Positions 29,301-40,363 are shown, numbered from the stretch's first letter. The stretch is 64,000 nt of DNA from Persicaria tinctoria (GCA_037127255.1 JBANSL010000010.1:32733120-32797119); one strand, 5' to 3'. Translations and numbers: made by a program. Notes: generated by a model not told the origin, from the letters alone.

Positions 29301-32300
29301 ATCCATTTATGGACTTAAACAGTCCCCTAGGCAATGGAATCTCAAGTTTGATGCTGTGATTCATAAGTTAGGCTTTACTAGAAGCAGTTATGATACCTGT
29401 CTTTATTTTCAAAGCATTTCTCCTACTTCCATGCTTTATGTGCTTTTATATGTGGATGATATCCTGATTATTTGTGATAGCATGCCTCCTATTAGCACTA
29501 CTAAAAGCAATCTAAAGAAATACTTTGAGATGAAAGATTTAGGAAGTGCCAAGAAAATCCTTGGCATAAATATCATTAGAAACCGACATAAGAAATCTAT
29601 ATGGTTATCTCAAGATGGCTATACCCAAAAGGTCCTAGACCGTTTTCATATGTCCACATCCAAACCCACTACCATTCCCTTAGGAGGGCATTTAGAACTC
29701 ACCAAAAAGAGTTGTCCTTCCAAACCCGAAAGTGTCAAAGAAATGAGTAAGGTGCCCTATGACGCAACTGTAGGCTCATTGATGTATGCTATGCTTTGTA
29801 CGAGGCCCGATCTTGCTTTTGCCATCAGTGTTTTAAGCCGGTTTATGTCTAATCCTGGTTTAGATCAATGGAATGCTATGAAGTACTTACTCCGTTATAT
29901 TGTTGGTACTAAGAATCTCTGTTTACACTATAGTTTGCATGAACCTGCTACTAAGTTGCAGGGATACGTCGATTCTGACTACGCCCGTAATAAAGACAAT
30001 CGGAAATCTACTTCAGCTTTTTACTTCCCCTGGGCAGGCAACTGCATAATGTGGAAATCTCAGCAACAATCAGTTGTTGCATTATCATCCACAGAAGCAG
30101 AATACATTGCCGCCACTGAAGCTGCAAAAGAAGAAATATGGCTCAAAGGGGTTCTTCAAGAGATTCTAAGAAAGTCGTTCAAGCCTGTTATAAACATGGA
30201 TAGCCAGAGCGCACTGTATCTATGCAAAGACCCGATGTACCACGAAAAAACCAAACACATCGACGTTCGGTTTCACTTCATACGAAAAAAGGTATCATCA
30301 GGCGAGCTAGACGTCAGAAAGATCAAAGGCGACGTCAACCCAGCTGACTTCGGAACAAAGATCGTCCCAGCAAACAAGTTTCTCTTCTGCAGAGACTTTC
30401 TCCACCTCGGAGATCTTCCTTAGACGCACAGGTACTGGGCCAATGATGAATCAGGATGTGGTACTGACTCAAATCCACTAGGGTACTAACAGTATTTTAA
30501 TAGGTTAAATATGTTCTAGATTAGGAGGGCAAATTGTTATGTTGTCTTAATCTTAAGCATATTTGATCTAGGAGTATAGGATGGTACATTAACTAATATC
30601 GGTTCTAAGACGTAGGCAAGATTAACTAACAAGATACTAATATATATTATACACATATATTATATACTATGACTATATGTTAGAAGTGTAGTGAACATAC
30701 TATGCTCACATATATGTTAAAGTATATGTTATGTGTAGTATAATATGTATGTTGGATCCATAGCTCATCCGGATTGGGCCTGTTCTCATGAGCCCATTTC
30801 TGGAGAAGCCCATAGCTAGCTCCACTTGAAGCCCAGGTTCCTTGAGCTCGCTCCAATTCCTTGACGCTGCGTTTTGGTTATTAGCTCGCCTATATAGCTG
30901 AAGCGGCTCTAGGGTTTTCTCTTAACCTAATTCAGTTCCAAAAGGCAGAGAGAGAAAGAAGAGAGAAAAGCTCTGAGAGCTAGGGTTTTCCTGGTGCTCT
31001 GCGGCGGCGTTCGTGAAGATCCGGTGACTTCTAAGGCGAATCTCCTTGTGAGACCTTAGATCTCGTCCACAGCAAGGAAGAACAAGGCATCTGCACCTCC
31101 TTCGGCGAAGTCCTTCTTCTCCGACGAGCTCCTGTGCACAGATCTGACCTGTTCTTCAGATCTGGGGAGTGTTCTACCTTTTCTTGCTTTACTTCTTCAC
31201 TTTCCTCTTGTATCTTGCTCTATTCTTGCTTGCCTTGTCTGATATTGGTTCATCTGCAACCATACTCTGTAATACCGATTAGTACTTAGTGGATTTGACT
31301 CGGTGCCTCCCTACTGAGGCCCCGTGGAGTAGATCTTCGGATCGAACCACGTAAATCTGCTGTGTCGCTTTATTTTACGGTTTATCTTGGTTGTTTACCC
31401 TCAAACCCTAACTTCTTACCTCCGATCTGAGAGGTAGGAAGTTGATCTCGAATCTACAGGTTGTGGAGGAAGGAGATGAGGAGGGGGATTTGAGTGGATT
31501 GATTGGTGATGAATTCAAGGGGAGGAGGTGGAGGTGTTCGGCGAGATATATTGTTGCTTTTGGATAAAAATACGCTATGAAACAAGCTGATGAGCTTCCT
31601 GAGGCTGTCAAGGTGCTATGGTGGATACTCTGAGCTGTTATGTGTTGATATTTTTACTAACTCTGTTATGTTGTTCTTGCTTAGTTTGAATTGAGTTGAA
31701 TTTGATTGTGTTTTTATATGACATCGCATTCCAGCTACCATTTACTTCATGGTTCAAATTGACAATCTCAAATGATAGCTGAAATTTTGATAGATGTGAA
31801 ACTATTAAAAAAATGAGTTGGTGACAATATCTTCGTGATATTTAGTGTGGTGTTGACAATTTTTTGTGGTTACATGGTCGTGGTGGCAAATATGTATTGA
31901 AATACTCTCTTTGTTTGCGAAAACATGTCGTTTTAGCTCTGAACACAATATTTAAGAAATATTTAAACTACCTAAATTTCCCATACTTTTGTCTTAATTA
32001 TCTCAAAATAAAGTACAATCACATTTTTTTAAGGTAATTTAAATTTTAAATAAATGAGGGTAAATTAGGAAATATATGGGCAAAATACCTAAAGTGACAT
32101 GTTTTTTTTTTAACAAAATCAAAACTCTAAAATGACATGTTTTCGCGAACGGAGGGAGTAATGTTTTGGTGATAATTTCAGTGAGACAATTAATATCTTG
32201 GTGATATTTAGTATGGTGATGACAGTTTTTTTTTTGTGATTACATGGTCTTGGTGACCAATATTTGATGAAACAATATTTTGATGACAATAGGTTGATGA

Positions 32301-35022
32301 CACTATTTTATTGTTAGTGACAACAGATTACTAAAGTATGTTGGTGACAATAAGGGGTGGTGATAAAGTTCGTTGTTTAGAGATAATAAATTGGTGGCAA
32401 TGTTTTTTAGTTGGTGTGACAATTAGTTTCTGAAAATGTTTGGTGACAGTGTTCACTCGTTGGTGAAAATAATTTGATGACAATGTTTCATAGTTATTGA
32501 CAATAGGTTGGTGACAATATTTTGTAGTTGGTGATAGTATGTAGTTAGTAAAAATTGGTGGTGACAATATTTTATAGTATGTGACAAAAAGTTGGTGACA
32601 ATATTCTATAGTTGATGACAATGTTCTGTAATTAATGACAATAGGTTGGTGACAGTGTTCACTAGTAATAGAAAAAATTTTCGTTAAATGTCACTAGAAA
32701 AAAATAAAATGTCACCAAAAAAATCAACTGTCACCAAAATAATTATTATAAATAACTGTCATCGGAAAAATATACACAACTGTCACCAAATCAGGCGTTG
32801 ACCGAAATGGTCAATGTTGACTAGTCAATGTTAAAATTAAAAATGGTCAAAGAGGGAAGGAGAAAGGGTTAAGGATGGGGATTGAGGGGTATTTTTTGAA
32901 AACAATGGACATTTACTTAATTATATAAAAAAATGGACATTTACTTAATTTTCACATCTAAAATGGATATCATGTTATCACTTAAAAAAGAGAGAGATGG
33001 GAAAAGTTGATAGTTCGCATTTAAATTTAGGAAAAATTTGCTCAAATATCCATTTAGGAAACCTAATTAGGTAAATGTCCACATTTAAATGGATATTAGG
33101 TAAATGTCCATTTTATTTTCATAATACCCTAACTACCCCTATTCTAATTAAACCCCAATTAATTGCCTAACAACCTTGCTCCCGAATTCTAGGTGTGCAA
33201 TCTCCGCCGCCGATTGAGATTCACACCTTCTCGCGTATATACTCGCGCGAGCGAAAACTCTTGTTGCTTCCGATGGGCACTTGGGCACCTAATTAATTAG
33301 CATCGCTAATTAGTCAAGTCGGAGACCATCACTGCCGTTTTTCTATTGAAATCCAAAGAAAGTGCAATTGGAATTTGACACCGACACCGTTTTCAATTGG
33401 ATCAGCCAAAGTGAACAAAGAGGCACGTGTTTTGTTGGGCTTCATTAGTGCAAGATGAATTAATTAACTTCAGACCAAATCCGAGGTCGAAAAAAAAAAT
33501 TATCTCATCAAAAAAAAATATTCAATCGTCACAAGAAAAAAAATATAAATGATATTATTATTTTTAAAATTTTCTTCTTATCTTATTCAAAATATAAATA
33601 ATTTTATTTTATTCTTTTAGTTTTTACCTTATTTTATTCTTTTAATTTCTTCTCCAATTTACTCAATTGATTATACTAATAAATTTCTTATTTTTATTTA
33701 ATAATTATTTTATTCAAACCAAAATTTCAATTATTGATTATTTTAATAAGTTTCTTAATTTTATTTAATAATTATTTTATTCAAGCTAAAATTTCAATTT
33801 TATTTAATTTTATAATATAAAAATTTACACCTGATGAACACTTTTTTAATAATTGTGATAGAAGAAGAATTTTTATAAACTTGAAAAGAGAGAAAACTTA
33901 AAAAATATATAATAATAATAATAATAATGGCTAAATGAATGGACAATAAATTACCAAAAAAAACTTACTATAGATTCGATCATATATAAAGCAACTAGTT
34001 TAGTACCCGCACTATATATTGTACGGTCCTTTTTTTTAAAAAATTAATACATTTAATATGAAAAAAATGTATAAAAACTTTCTGTAAGTAAACTTTAAAC
34101 TCTTAATACCCCTCACGTCTAAAAAATGTTAATTATTATATAGTTACCGATAAAAATAAAATATATGGGAGCAGAGCCTTACCTTTATATCTTTCAATTT
34201 GCAATTAATTACTATCGGCATATATGAAAATCAAATCATAACCACCTGATCGACAAATCCTATCGGTATATATTAATTATCGTCTTAGGCTCCCATAGAT
34301 TTGTTATCGGCATATATTAATTAGAGTACTTAATTAAATTAATTAGAGTAATGAATTAACAAATTAAAAAAAATCACTTTAACAATCAAGGTTTAGGGTA
34401 TAAATACCCTTAGTTATGGTAATTGGGGGATTGTCTAAGTAAGAATACAATCCACACATATCTCTTTCAATCTCTCACCTTCGTCTAATCTCTATCTATC
34501 CCTCCTCTGTATTTCCTTTTCTCTTAAATCTGTCTGCACTCCTTCCTCTCATCTCCTCCCTCCTCCTTTCACAAATCAAACCTAAATCATGCCTAATCAT
34601 CCCGAACCGGCACCAGATAACAATCATAACCCCGAGCATCGGTTTCAGTGGGATAAGTGGAATAACAATCAATTAATATTTTAATTTTTAAATCCAATTC
34701 TTTTTTAATTATTAATGTAATTAATTTAATTAAGTAACAAATCCTAAGTAATTTTTTTTTTTTTAAAAAAAAAGCTAACTTTGAGGAGAAGTCACCACAT
34801 GACGTAAGTGACTTCTCTTTTAGTATTAAACTATTGATTAAACTTGACTAAGAAAAAAAAAATCGAAGAAGATATATGGACAAAATCAAGTAATGAGAGA
34901 GAACCGGGAAAGCGAACAGAGGCCTTGACGGTGTAGCCGCGTTGAAGAAGAAGCTTGATTAGCCATGAACCAACGAAGCCCGAAGCGCCCGTCACGCCAA
35001 CCACCGTTCCCGTCCCGCTCAT
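23308..35022 (-). CDS. Cinnamoyl-CoA-reductase-like / phenylacetaldehyde-reductase-like SDR
   Basis: Six minus-strand exons join in phase with GT-AG introns: 35022-34905, 24603-24425, 24329-24138, 24027-23865, 23770-23581 and 23452-23308 (TAG). They encode 328 residues, the usual CCR-like length. The N-terminus has the NADP-binding [20 protein letters not shown]. The catalytic Y-x3-K is in [14 protein letters not shown], and [15 protein letters not shown] and [13 protein letters not shown] follow. The WYALSK context, not the NWYCYGK of lignin CCR, points to the CCR-like/phenylacetaldehyde-reductase branch of extended SDRs: cytosolic NADPH-dependent reduction of an aldehyde or CoA ester. The exact substrate is unknown. 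No coding lesion is seen. Intron 1 is 10.3 kb because it holds Copia C3 and other repeats. Copia C4 begins 294 bp upstream of the ATG. Confidence 0.9.
25001..25250 (+). pseudogene. Unidentified ORF fragment, left part, interrupted by C3
   Basis: A plus-strand open frame (ATG at 25022) has an acidic start, a [10 protein letters not shown] segment, a run of nine lysines and a charged stretch. It is cut by Copia C3 at the TSD ggttg. Removing C3 and one TSD leaves the frame open for a further 35 codons (31464-31567), with an acidic EEGDEEGDL block. I do not recognise the protein. It lies antisense within the CCR-like intron and may be a captured or duplicated gene fragment. Confidence 0.45.
25251..25915 (+). 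repeat. C3 5' LTR, with U3 deletion
   Basis: 665 bp. At 'gacgtagg|ctgcgtttt' it lacks 259 bp that are present in the 3' LTR. Confidence 0.92.
25917..25928 (+). other. C3 primer-binding site (tRNA-iMet)
   Basis: TGGTATCAGAGC lies one base after the LTR end. Confidence 0.92.
26057..28144 (+). pseudogene. C3 Gag-protease-integrase (one stop, then frameshift)
   Basis: The ATG at 26057 ([11 protein letters not shown]...[10 protein letters not shown]) starts a Copia Gag. A TAA at 26276-26278 interrupts the frame once, and the same frame continues to 28144. The zinc knuckle is [14 protein letters not shown]. The protease motif is [15 protein letters not shown]-pre-integrase NKLGHI block follows, then the integrase core [17 protein letters not shown] and the [15 protein letters not shown] block. 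At about 28100 a deletion removes the FGC-type segment and shifts the frame. Roles are particle formation, polyprotein cleavage and integration. The lesions make the copy defective. Confidence 0.9.
28100..28743 (+). pseudogene. C3 integrase C-terminus and linker (frame-shifted)
   Basis: The frame resumes with [29 protein letters not shown], the Copia integrase tail. It then runs into an acidic and Ser-rich linker that is split by a second frameshift near 28500. Its length is normal for a Copia linker. Confidence 0.8.
28744..30423 (+). pseudogene. C3 reverse transcriptase and RNase H
   Basis: After stops at 28741-28746 and 28945-28947, an uninterrupted frame from 28957 encodes RT ([41 protein letters not shown], catalytic [20 protein letters not shown]) and RNase H ([53 protein letters not shown]). 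Catalytic motifs look preserved, so only the start of this domain is damaged. It ends GDLP at 30423, about 100 bp before the PPT. Confidence 0.88.
30535..31458 (+). repeat. C3 3' LTR (full length)
   Basis: 924 bp. It keeps the U3 stretch (about 30618-30876) missing from the 5' copy, including an A/T-rich palindromic part (atatatgtta... repeats) and a 'gggcctg...gcccatttctgg' segment. It is followed by the TSD ggttg. Confidence 0.93.
31464..31567 (+). pseudogene. Unidentified ORF fragment, right part
   Basis: This continues the frame of 25001-25250 after C3 to a TAA at 31565-31567. The same frame then reads [15 protein letters not shown] before losing coding character, so the original frame may have been longer. 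Confidence 0.4.
31823..32790. repeat. Array of (T)TGGTGACAATATTTT repeats, inverted at its right end
   Basis: More than a dozen degenerate copies of ttggtgacaatatttt run on the plus strand to about 32660. After 32690 the same motif appears inverted (tgtcaccaaaa, at about 32708, 32729 and 32783). A 'cactagtaatagaaaaa' sequence near 32660 resembles a CACTA-type terminus. Dense subterminal repeats in both orientations suggest a degraded non-autonomous CACTA- or MULE-like DNA transposon. Its ends cannot be fixed. Confidence 0.5.
31905..32158. mobile_element. Stowaway-like MITE
   Basis: A 254-bp element flanked by TA on both sides (31903-31904, 32159-32160). Terminal inverted repeats run ctctctttgtttgcgaaaa at the left and its counterpart ctccctccgttcgcgaaaa (reverse complement) at the right, extending through acatgtc. 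The CTCCCTCCGT start and TA TSD are typical of Stowaway/Tc1-mariner MITEs. It is inserted inside the GGTGACA array. Confidence 0.85.
34147..34310. repeat. Small foldback element
   Basis: ccgataaaaataaaatatatgggagc at the left pairs with gctcccatagatttgttatcgg at the right. Between and beyond them are three copies of a tatcggyatatatta motif. It is MITE-like. A TSD is not clear. Confidence 0.5.
34385..34690 (+). other. Promoter-like stretch with a short ORF stub
   Basis: 'gggtataaatac' at about 34398 resembles a TATA box. A pyrimidine-rich leader follows, then an ATG at 34589 opening about 31 codons ([19 protein letters not shown]...) that end at a TAA near 34683. It looks like the truncated 5' end of a gene or transposon ORF. 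I cannot identify it. Confidence 0.3.
34905..35022 (-). other. Exon 1 of the CCR-like gene
   Basis: The ATG (cat at 35020-35022) opens 39 codons with the Rossmann glycine motif and ends ...ASVRFP plus one base. The donor is G|GTTCTC. The split codon completes to Asp with exon 2 at 24603, giving ...[11 protein letters not shown] as expected for the family. Confidence 0.88.
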
Positions 35023-35315
35023 TTTCCCGCGCTCTCCTTTATGAGTATCAAATGCGAGTAATTATATATTGGATGGAGGATGGTGTAATGCAGTACTATG
35101 TCTATATATGGTGTGTTATGTATATATATACAGTAATAACGTGTATGGGCGAATCAGTGGTGTATTAGTATAATAATAACGTGTATGAGCGGATATGACC
35201 ACATCTCATTTTAATTTGCAAAATGACATTTCAAAATTATTTTTTGTTTTCAAAACTAAGCAAATTGTTGCAACAACATGCATATAATTAATTGATTGGA
35301 AAAGGTGAAGAGTTG
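35023..35315 (-). promoter_or_regulatory. Promoter region of the CCR-like gene
   Basis: Only about 294 bp separate the ATG from Copia C4. A TATA-like ATATATAG (minus strand, 35103-35110) lies about 80 bases upstream of the ATG. A direct repeat with core taataacgtgtatg occurs at about 35133 and 35173. Distal regulatory DNA now lies beyond C4. Confidence 0.5.
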
Positions 35316-35708
35316 TGAGTATACATAGTCACATATATAGATGCATTTTACACAAGATTTGTTACATAGTTGTTGGTATAATATGTAAGGGCATTTAGGT
35401 AATTTCGGATGCCAACTAAGGTCCTAACAAAGTTGGTTTAAAGCTCTCTGTGTGAGCGGGAGTTTTAGCTGTAACAGAACATCATCTTGCTTGTGGTTTT
35501 GCTCTCTCTTTCAATGGAGATTTGGGGTTTTCCCTCTTGGTTGATTTGGTGATCTTGTGAGCTAGGATCAAATATGTGTTTATCCAAATAGTATAAGAGC
35601 TTATGAATTGATCTTTGTTTCGTCTTTGTTTTTGTAGATCTGTGTTTCTTTTCTCTGTCGTTGTATTTCTCTGTGTTTCCGTTTCTTTTCCGATTGTCGG
35701 TTTTCATT

Positions 35709-38700
35709 ATGGTTGGGCGTGGTACTGTGAATCCACAAGGCCAAGGATCTGGTATTGCTGGTGATGGAACTGGTTGCGGTACATTTGTTGTTGTTACTTC
35801 ACCTCCTAACGATGGTGCTGGTCGTGGGTGGAATTTTCCTCCACCAGGTGTGTAGTTCGAAGATCTTGGACAAGGTATAACGGGAGCTCATATTAATCCG
35901 TATTTACTTTCCAATTCTGATCATCCAGACATGGTTTTGGTATAAAATCCTTAAAATGGACTGAATTTCACTAGCTGGAGTCGTAGTATTAAAATGGCGC
36001 TTGGAGAAAAAGTGAAATTAGGTTTTATAACCGGTAATTGTATCAAACCTTCCGAGGATAGTGAGGATTATGAAAAATGGATGCATGCTGATTCGATGAT
36101 CATGTGTTGGATGCTTAATTCCATGACCACTGAGGTAGCTGAAAGTTTCATGTATGTTGAGTCTGCTCGAGAGCTATGGGATGAGATTAAGGAGAGATTT
36201 TATGAGTCCAATGATCCATTGGTGTACCAATTGAGGAGAGATCTTGCCACTGTAAGGGAAGACAATTTTTCTGTCGGAGCCTATTTTGGAAAATTAAAGA
36301 AGATTTGGGACGAGTTCCAACGGTTGGATTGTTAAAGAAAAAGTTAGAAGGGGGGGGGGGGGGGGGAGAAAGACAAAGTTATGCAGTTCCTTATGGGACC
36401 GAATGATGTGTATGAACATCTCAGAGGAAATGTGCTTTCTAAAGACCCTATGCTAGGGATCAACAAAGGCTTTTAGATGGCTATACAGATAGAGAGGACC
36501 AAGGGAGTTACAACTGTTATTCAAGCGGATAATAATGCACTAGTTGTTGCTAGGTTTGGCCAATATGAAGTTGAAGCAAATGCTATTAACAGATTCCATG
36601 TTGGTGAATCTTCTAAGCAGAATGATCAATATAAGAGGGATTTTAAGAAGGCTAAGTTTGATAGGAAGTGTGATCATTGTGGAGAACGGGGTCACACAAT
36701 GGAGTACTCCTTTAAGCTGATTGGTTATCCTGATTGGTTTAGATGAAGTAAGGATGATGACAAGCCTAAGCATCAAGGGAGGTTTGCTGCTTAGCTAGAA
36801 TGCAATCAGTAGGACAGTCCTCTTGACAATGGTTGTCAAGATGTAAATCTAGACCAGGCCATGTTGATTGCTGTATTCCAGGAGATGATGACAAGCCTAA
36901 GCATCAAGGGAGGCTAAGTTTGAAAGGGAAGTCTCAAGCTAAGAGCATTGATAGCTCAGCTAATCAGGCTATGATCCACTTTGCAGGTTCACTAAGTGTC
37001 TTCTTTCTTATTGGTACTGATAAAGCACAAAGTGATACTTGGATTGTTGATTCTTGTGCTACTGACCATATTGCTTTTGATAAATCTATATTTTCTTAGT
37101 TGATTGATTTGTCTACTGCTATCATGCTTGGTTTGCCTGATGGTAGTTGCCTCAAAGTGTGTCAAATTGGGAATGTTAGAATAAGTGATGGGTTATCTCT
37201 GTATAATGTTCTTTTGGTGCCACAGTTCAGGCACAATTTACTGTTAGTTTCTAAGATTTTTCATGATCACCATGCTTGTTTCAGTTTTGATAGTTTATCA
37301 TATTGGCTACAGGACCCTACAACTAAGGTTGTAATTGCCAAGGGAACCGAGGATAGGGGTTGTATGTGTTGAAGGCTACTGGTTATGAGAAGCTGCTACA
37401 TTCAAATTTTAGTTCTTTGAATAATGTCAAGTTGGATTGTAATAACATGCAGTTGTTGGATACTAGACTTGGTCATATGTCTTTTTCAAAATTGCATCAT
37501 ATTTCTGATTGTATGGTTAATGTTCAAGACATTCCTTGTGATGTGTGTGTTATGACTAAGATGCACAAGTTAAAATTTGACGGAAGTGACAGCATTGCTG
37601 ATGCTCCTTTTCATTTGGTTCATATGGAAGTTTGGGGACCTTATAAGGTTCAATATTTGTGTGGTGCTCGGTGTTTTTTGATAATACTGGATGATCACAC
37701 ACAGACTACTTGGACTTGCCTGATGCGGGATAAGTTGCAGGTTTTAAGGTTGATCACTAATTTTTTGAATTTGGTTAAGACTCAGTTTCATGTGAATGTC
37801 AAGTCAGTTAGGACGAAAAATGGGACTGAATTCACACAAAAGGTTGTGTTGATTTATTTGCTGACAGGGGTATTATACATCAGAAATATGCCCCTGGTGT
37901 TCATGAGCAAAATGGTTGAGTTGAAACGAAACACATGCATTTAATTAAGACTGCTAGGGTCATAAGTCTTCATGTTGGCTTACCTATTCGGTTTTAGGGA
38001 GATTTTATTGTGAGTGCTACTTGTCTCATTAATAAAATGCATTCTGCCATTTTGCAATGGAAGTCTCTTTTTGAATTTCTTTATAAAGTTCCTCCTAGTT
38101 ATGATATGTTAAAAGTATTTGGTTGTCTTTGTTATACCATCCAGCCAAATTATCATAGAGATAAGCTTGGTGTATTAGCTAGAAGGTGTGTTTTTTGAGG
38201 TATCCTTCTGGCATGAAAGCTCATAGATTATTTGATTTGGAGAGAAAAAATGTCATCATTAGCAGGCATATATGTGAAGTTTGAGGAGACCATTTTTCCT
38301 TTCAAAATACCCATTGCTAATGCTAGCCCCAAAAGGTTACCTTTCCTTTGCCTAATGATGAATCTCCTAACTCTTGCATATCCCCTTCTTTGGTGAATGA
38401 TCGTGTTCATTCCCTAACTGTTGCTGACAATGATGAAGTTATTTTGGATTCTGTGGATAGTTCATCTCCTTCAACCAATCGTTCTATCAATTATCATCCA
38501 GTTGTTCCTACAATGCCATCCTCTGATTCTGATCAACATATTGTCCTTCATAGGAAGACTAAGCTTCCTACTAAGTTCCATGATTTTGTTTGCTCCAATA
38601 TTCCTACCAGAGGTAATGCCAGTGCATCATCAGATTCATCCTCCTTAGAGTCTTTTGCTATATACATTCATTCCTTCATCAATATGTGCAATGTTTTTTA

Positions 38701-40136
38701 GCCTAATTCATATTCTCAAGCTAAAGGAATTCTTGTGTGGGAGGATGCTATGGCAGTTGAGCTTAAGGCTCTTTCTAGCAATCACGCATGGATTGTCACT
38801 CCTCTTCCTTCAGGTAAGAGGCCAATTGGTTGCAAATGGATTGTTAAAATCAAATATAAGCTTGATGGAAATGTTGAGAGGTACAAGGATCGGTTAGTGG
38901 CTAAGGGGTTTACTAAAATTAAGGACAAAGATTACAAAAAAACATTTTCTACTATGGCTAAATTGTCAATTGTTAGAATTATTTTGGCTCTGGCAGCTAC
39001 CAAAGGCTGGATTCTTCATCAACTCGAAGTTAACAATGCTTTTTTGCATAGTTTTTTGGATGAAGAAGTATACATGTTACCTTCCCCAGGGTATCCAATG
39101 CCACAGAGTCATGTTTGCAAACTCCAAAGGTCTTTGTATGGTTTAAAACAAGCAAGTAGGCAGTGGAATTATGAGTTGACCAAGTTCATGGTTAAGTTGG
39201 GCTATGTGCAATCTGTGCTTGACTATTCATTGTTTGTTAAGTCTTCATCAGGAAGTATGATAGTTGCTTTGGTATATGTTGATGACATGCTGCTTATGGG
39301 CAATTCAAATGCAGAAATCAAAGCAACTAAAGATGCACTGCACAGGGTCTTCGCCGTCAAAGACTTAGGAGTAGCCAAGTATTTTTTTTAGGGATGGAGA
39401 TTGCTAGATCTTCCACATGTATTTTACTGAAACAAAGGAAATATGTGTTAGAAATTCTTAAAGGTGCTCATATGGAGGGTTGCAAAGCATCAGATTTTCC
39501 TATGCATCATGGTCTTAAACTCTCTTCTGTCATAGGTGATCCTATCAGTAACCCTGAAGATTATAGATGGTTGGTGGGTAGGCTGTTGTATCTCACTCTC
39601 ACTCGATCTGACATCTCTTATCATGTGCAGCAGCTAAGCCAATTCCTTCAAAACCCTCTTAAGCCTCACCGAGATGCAATGATATGCTTGTTGAGATATC
39701 TCAAGGGCAGCTACAATTTCTGTGTTTTCCTTAGATCGTCTTTAGTTTCACGGAAAATTAAGAAACAGAAGGTTATGTCAAAACCATCCATAGAAAGTGA
39801 GTATAGGATTATGTCTGCAACAATCAGTGAGCTAGTGTAGTTGCAAGAGATCTTATCTGATCTACAGATTACTTTTTAGCTTCTAATTCCCCTTTTTTGT
39901 GACAACAAATTTGCTAAGCAACTTGCTCTCAATCCCATCTTTCATGAGTGCACCAAACATGTAAGGATTGATGGCCATTTCATTCGAGAGATGGTCCAGC
40001 ATGGCTTCATTCAGAAGTCTCATGTTTCCTCTGCACTTCAAATTGTTGACATCCTCACGAAGGCTTTGAGTGCCAAGCAACACGCCTTCCTTCGTTCCAA
40101 GCTGGGCCTTTTTCTTCCTTCTATAGGTCCAGCTTG
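35709..40136 (+). pseudogene. C4 gag-pol, heavily mutated
   Basis: Recognisable pieces in order: Gag core (KMALGEKVKLGFITGNC, ...WDEIKERF, about 35994-36335); a 17-G run (36350-36366) at a frame break; zinc knuckle CDHCGERGHTMEYS with the last Cys lost; protease WIVDSCATDHI, whose active-site Gly is replaced by Cys; GAG-pre-integrase TRLGHMS; integrase HMEVWGPYKV, with Glu in place of the first catalytic Asp, and KNGTEF; RT from 38735 ([53 protein letters not shown]) broken by a frameshift at a T run near 39390; and RNase H with an internal deletion around 39740. Non-functional. Confidence 0.85.
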
Positions 40137-40146
40137 AGGGGGTATA

Positions 40147-40354
40147 TGAGTATACATATATAGATGCATTTTATATAAGATTTGTTACATAGTTGTTGGT
40201 ATAATATGTAAAGGCATTTAGGTAATTTTGGATGCCAGGTAAGCTCCTAACAAACTCGGTTTAAAGCTCCTAACAAACTCAATGGAGATTTGGGTTTTTC
40301 CCTCTCGGTTGATTTGGTGATCTTGTGAGCTAAGATTAAATATGTGTTTGTCTA
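40147..40354 (+). repeat. C4 3' LTR (internally shortened)
   Basis: Compared with 35316-35586, it lacks about 60 bp around 'ctctctgtgtgagcgg' and instead repeats 'ctcctaacaaactc'. It is preceded by a PPT-like cttgagggggtata. Confidence 0.8.
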
Positions 40355-40363
40355 AAAGAGTTG

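Larger units (their letters stand above)
25251..31458 (+). mobile_element. Copia C3 (Tnt1/Tork-like) in the CCR-like intron
   Basis: A 6.2-kb Copia on the strand opposite to its host gene. The TSD is ggttg (25246-25250 and 31459-31463), with a PBS TGGTATCAGAGC at 25917 and a PPT at 30523-30534. The LTRs start TGTTATGT and end ATCTACA, but are unequal: 665 bp against 924 bp, the 5' LTR lacking 259 bp of U3. The gag style and zinc-knuckle-to-protease spacing resemble the Tork/Tnt1 lineage, which is an inference. Coding carries two stops in gag-RT linker regions, a deletion/frameshift at about 28100 and another frameshift near 28500, so it is inactive. Outside the indel the LTRs are very similar. 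Confidence 0.93.
24604..34904 (-). other. 10.3-kb first intron of the CCR-like gene
   Basis: It is bounded by GTTCTC (donor, minus strand) and TTTGTAG (acceptor). It contains a plus-strand ORF fragment, Copia C3, a Stowaway-like MITE, a GGTGACA repeat array and a small foldback element. 32800-34140 is A/T-rich with simple repeats such as (aat)n at 33911-33928, and I see no gene there. Confidence 0.85.
35316..40354 (+). mobile_element. Copia C4, decayed
   Basis: The LTRs start TGAGTATACATA: 35316-35586 and 40147-about 40354, the latter shortened internally. A TSD agttg (35311-35315; 40359-40363, within a 7-bp match agagttg) and a mutated PBS tagtataagagc are present. The interior has gag, protease, integrase, RT and part of RNase H in Copia order, with many stops, frameshifts and deletions. 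It is the most decayed Copia in the window and stands immediately upstream of the CCR-like promoter, in opposite orientation to that gene. Confidence 0.88.

Noticed and set aside
34589..34683. Short [12 protein letters not shown]... as a gene
   Set aside because: Only about 31 codons with no match I recognise. The promoter-like context is noted, but coding is not supported.
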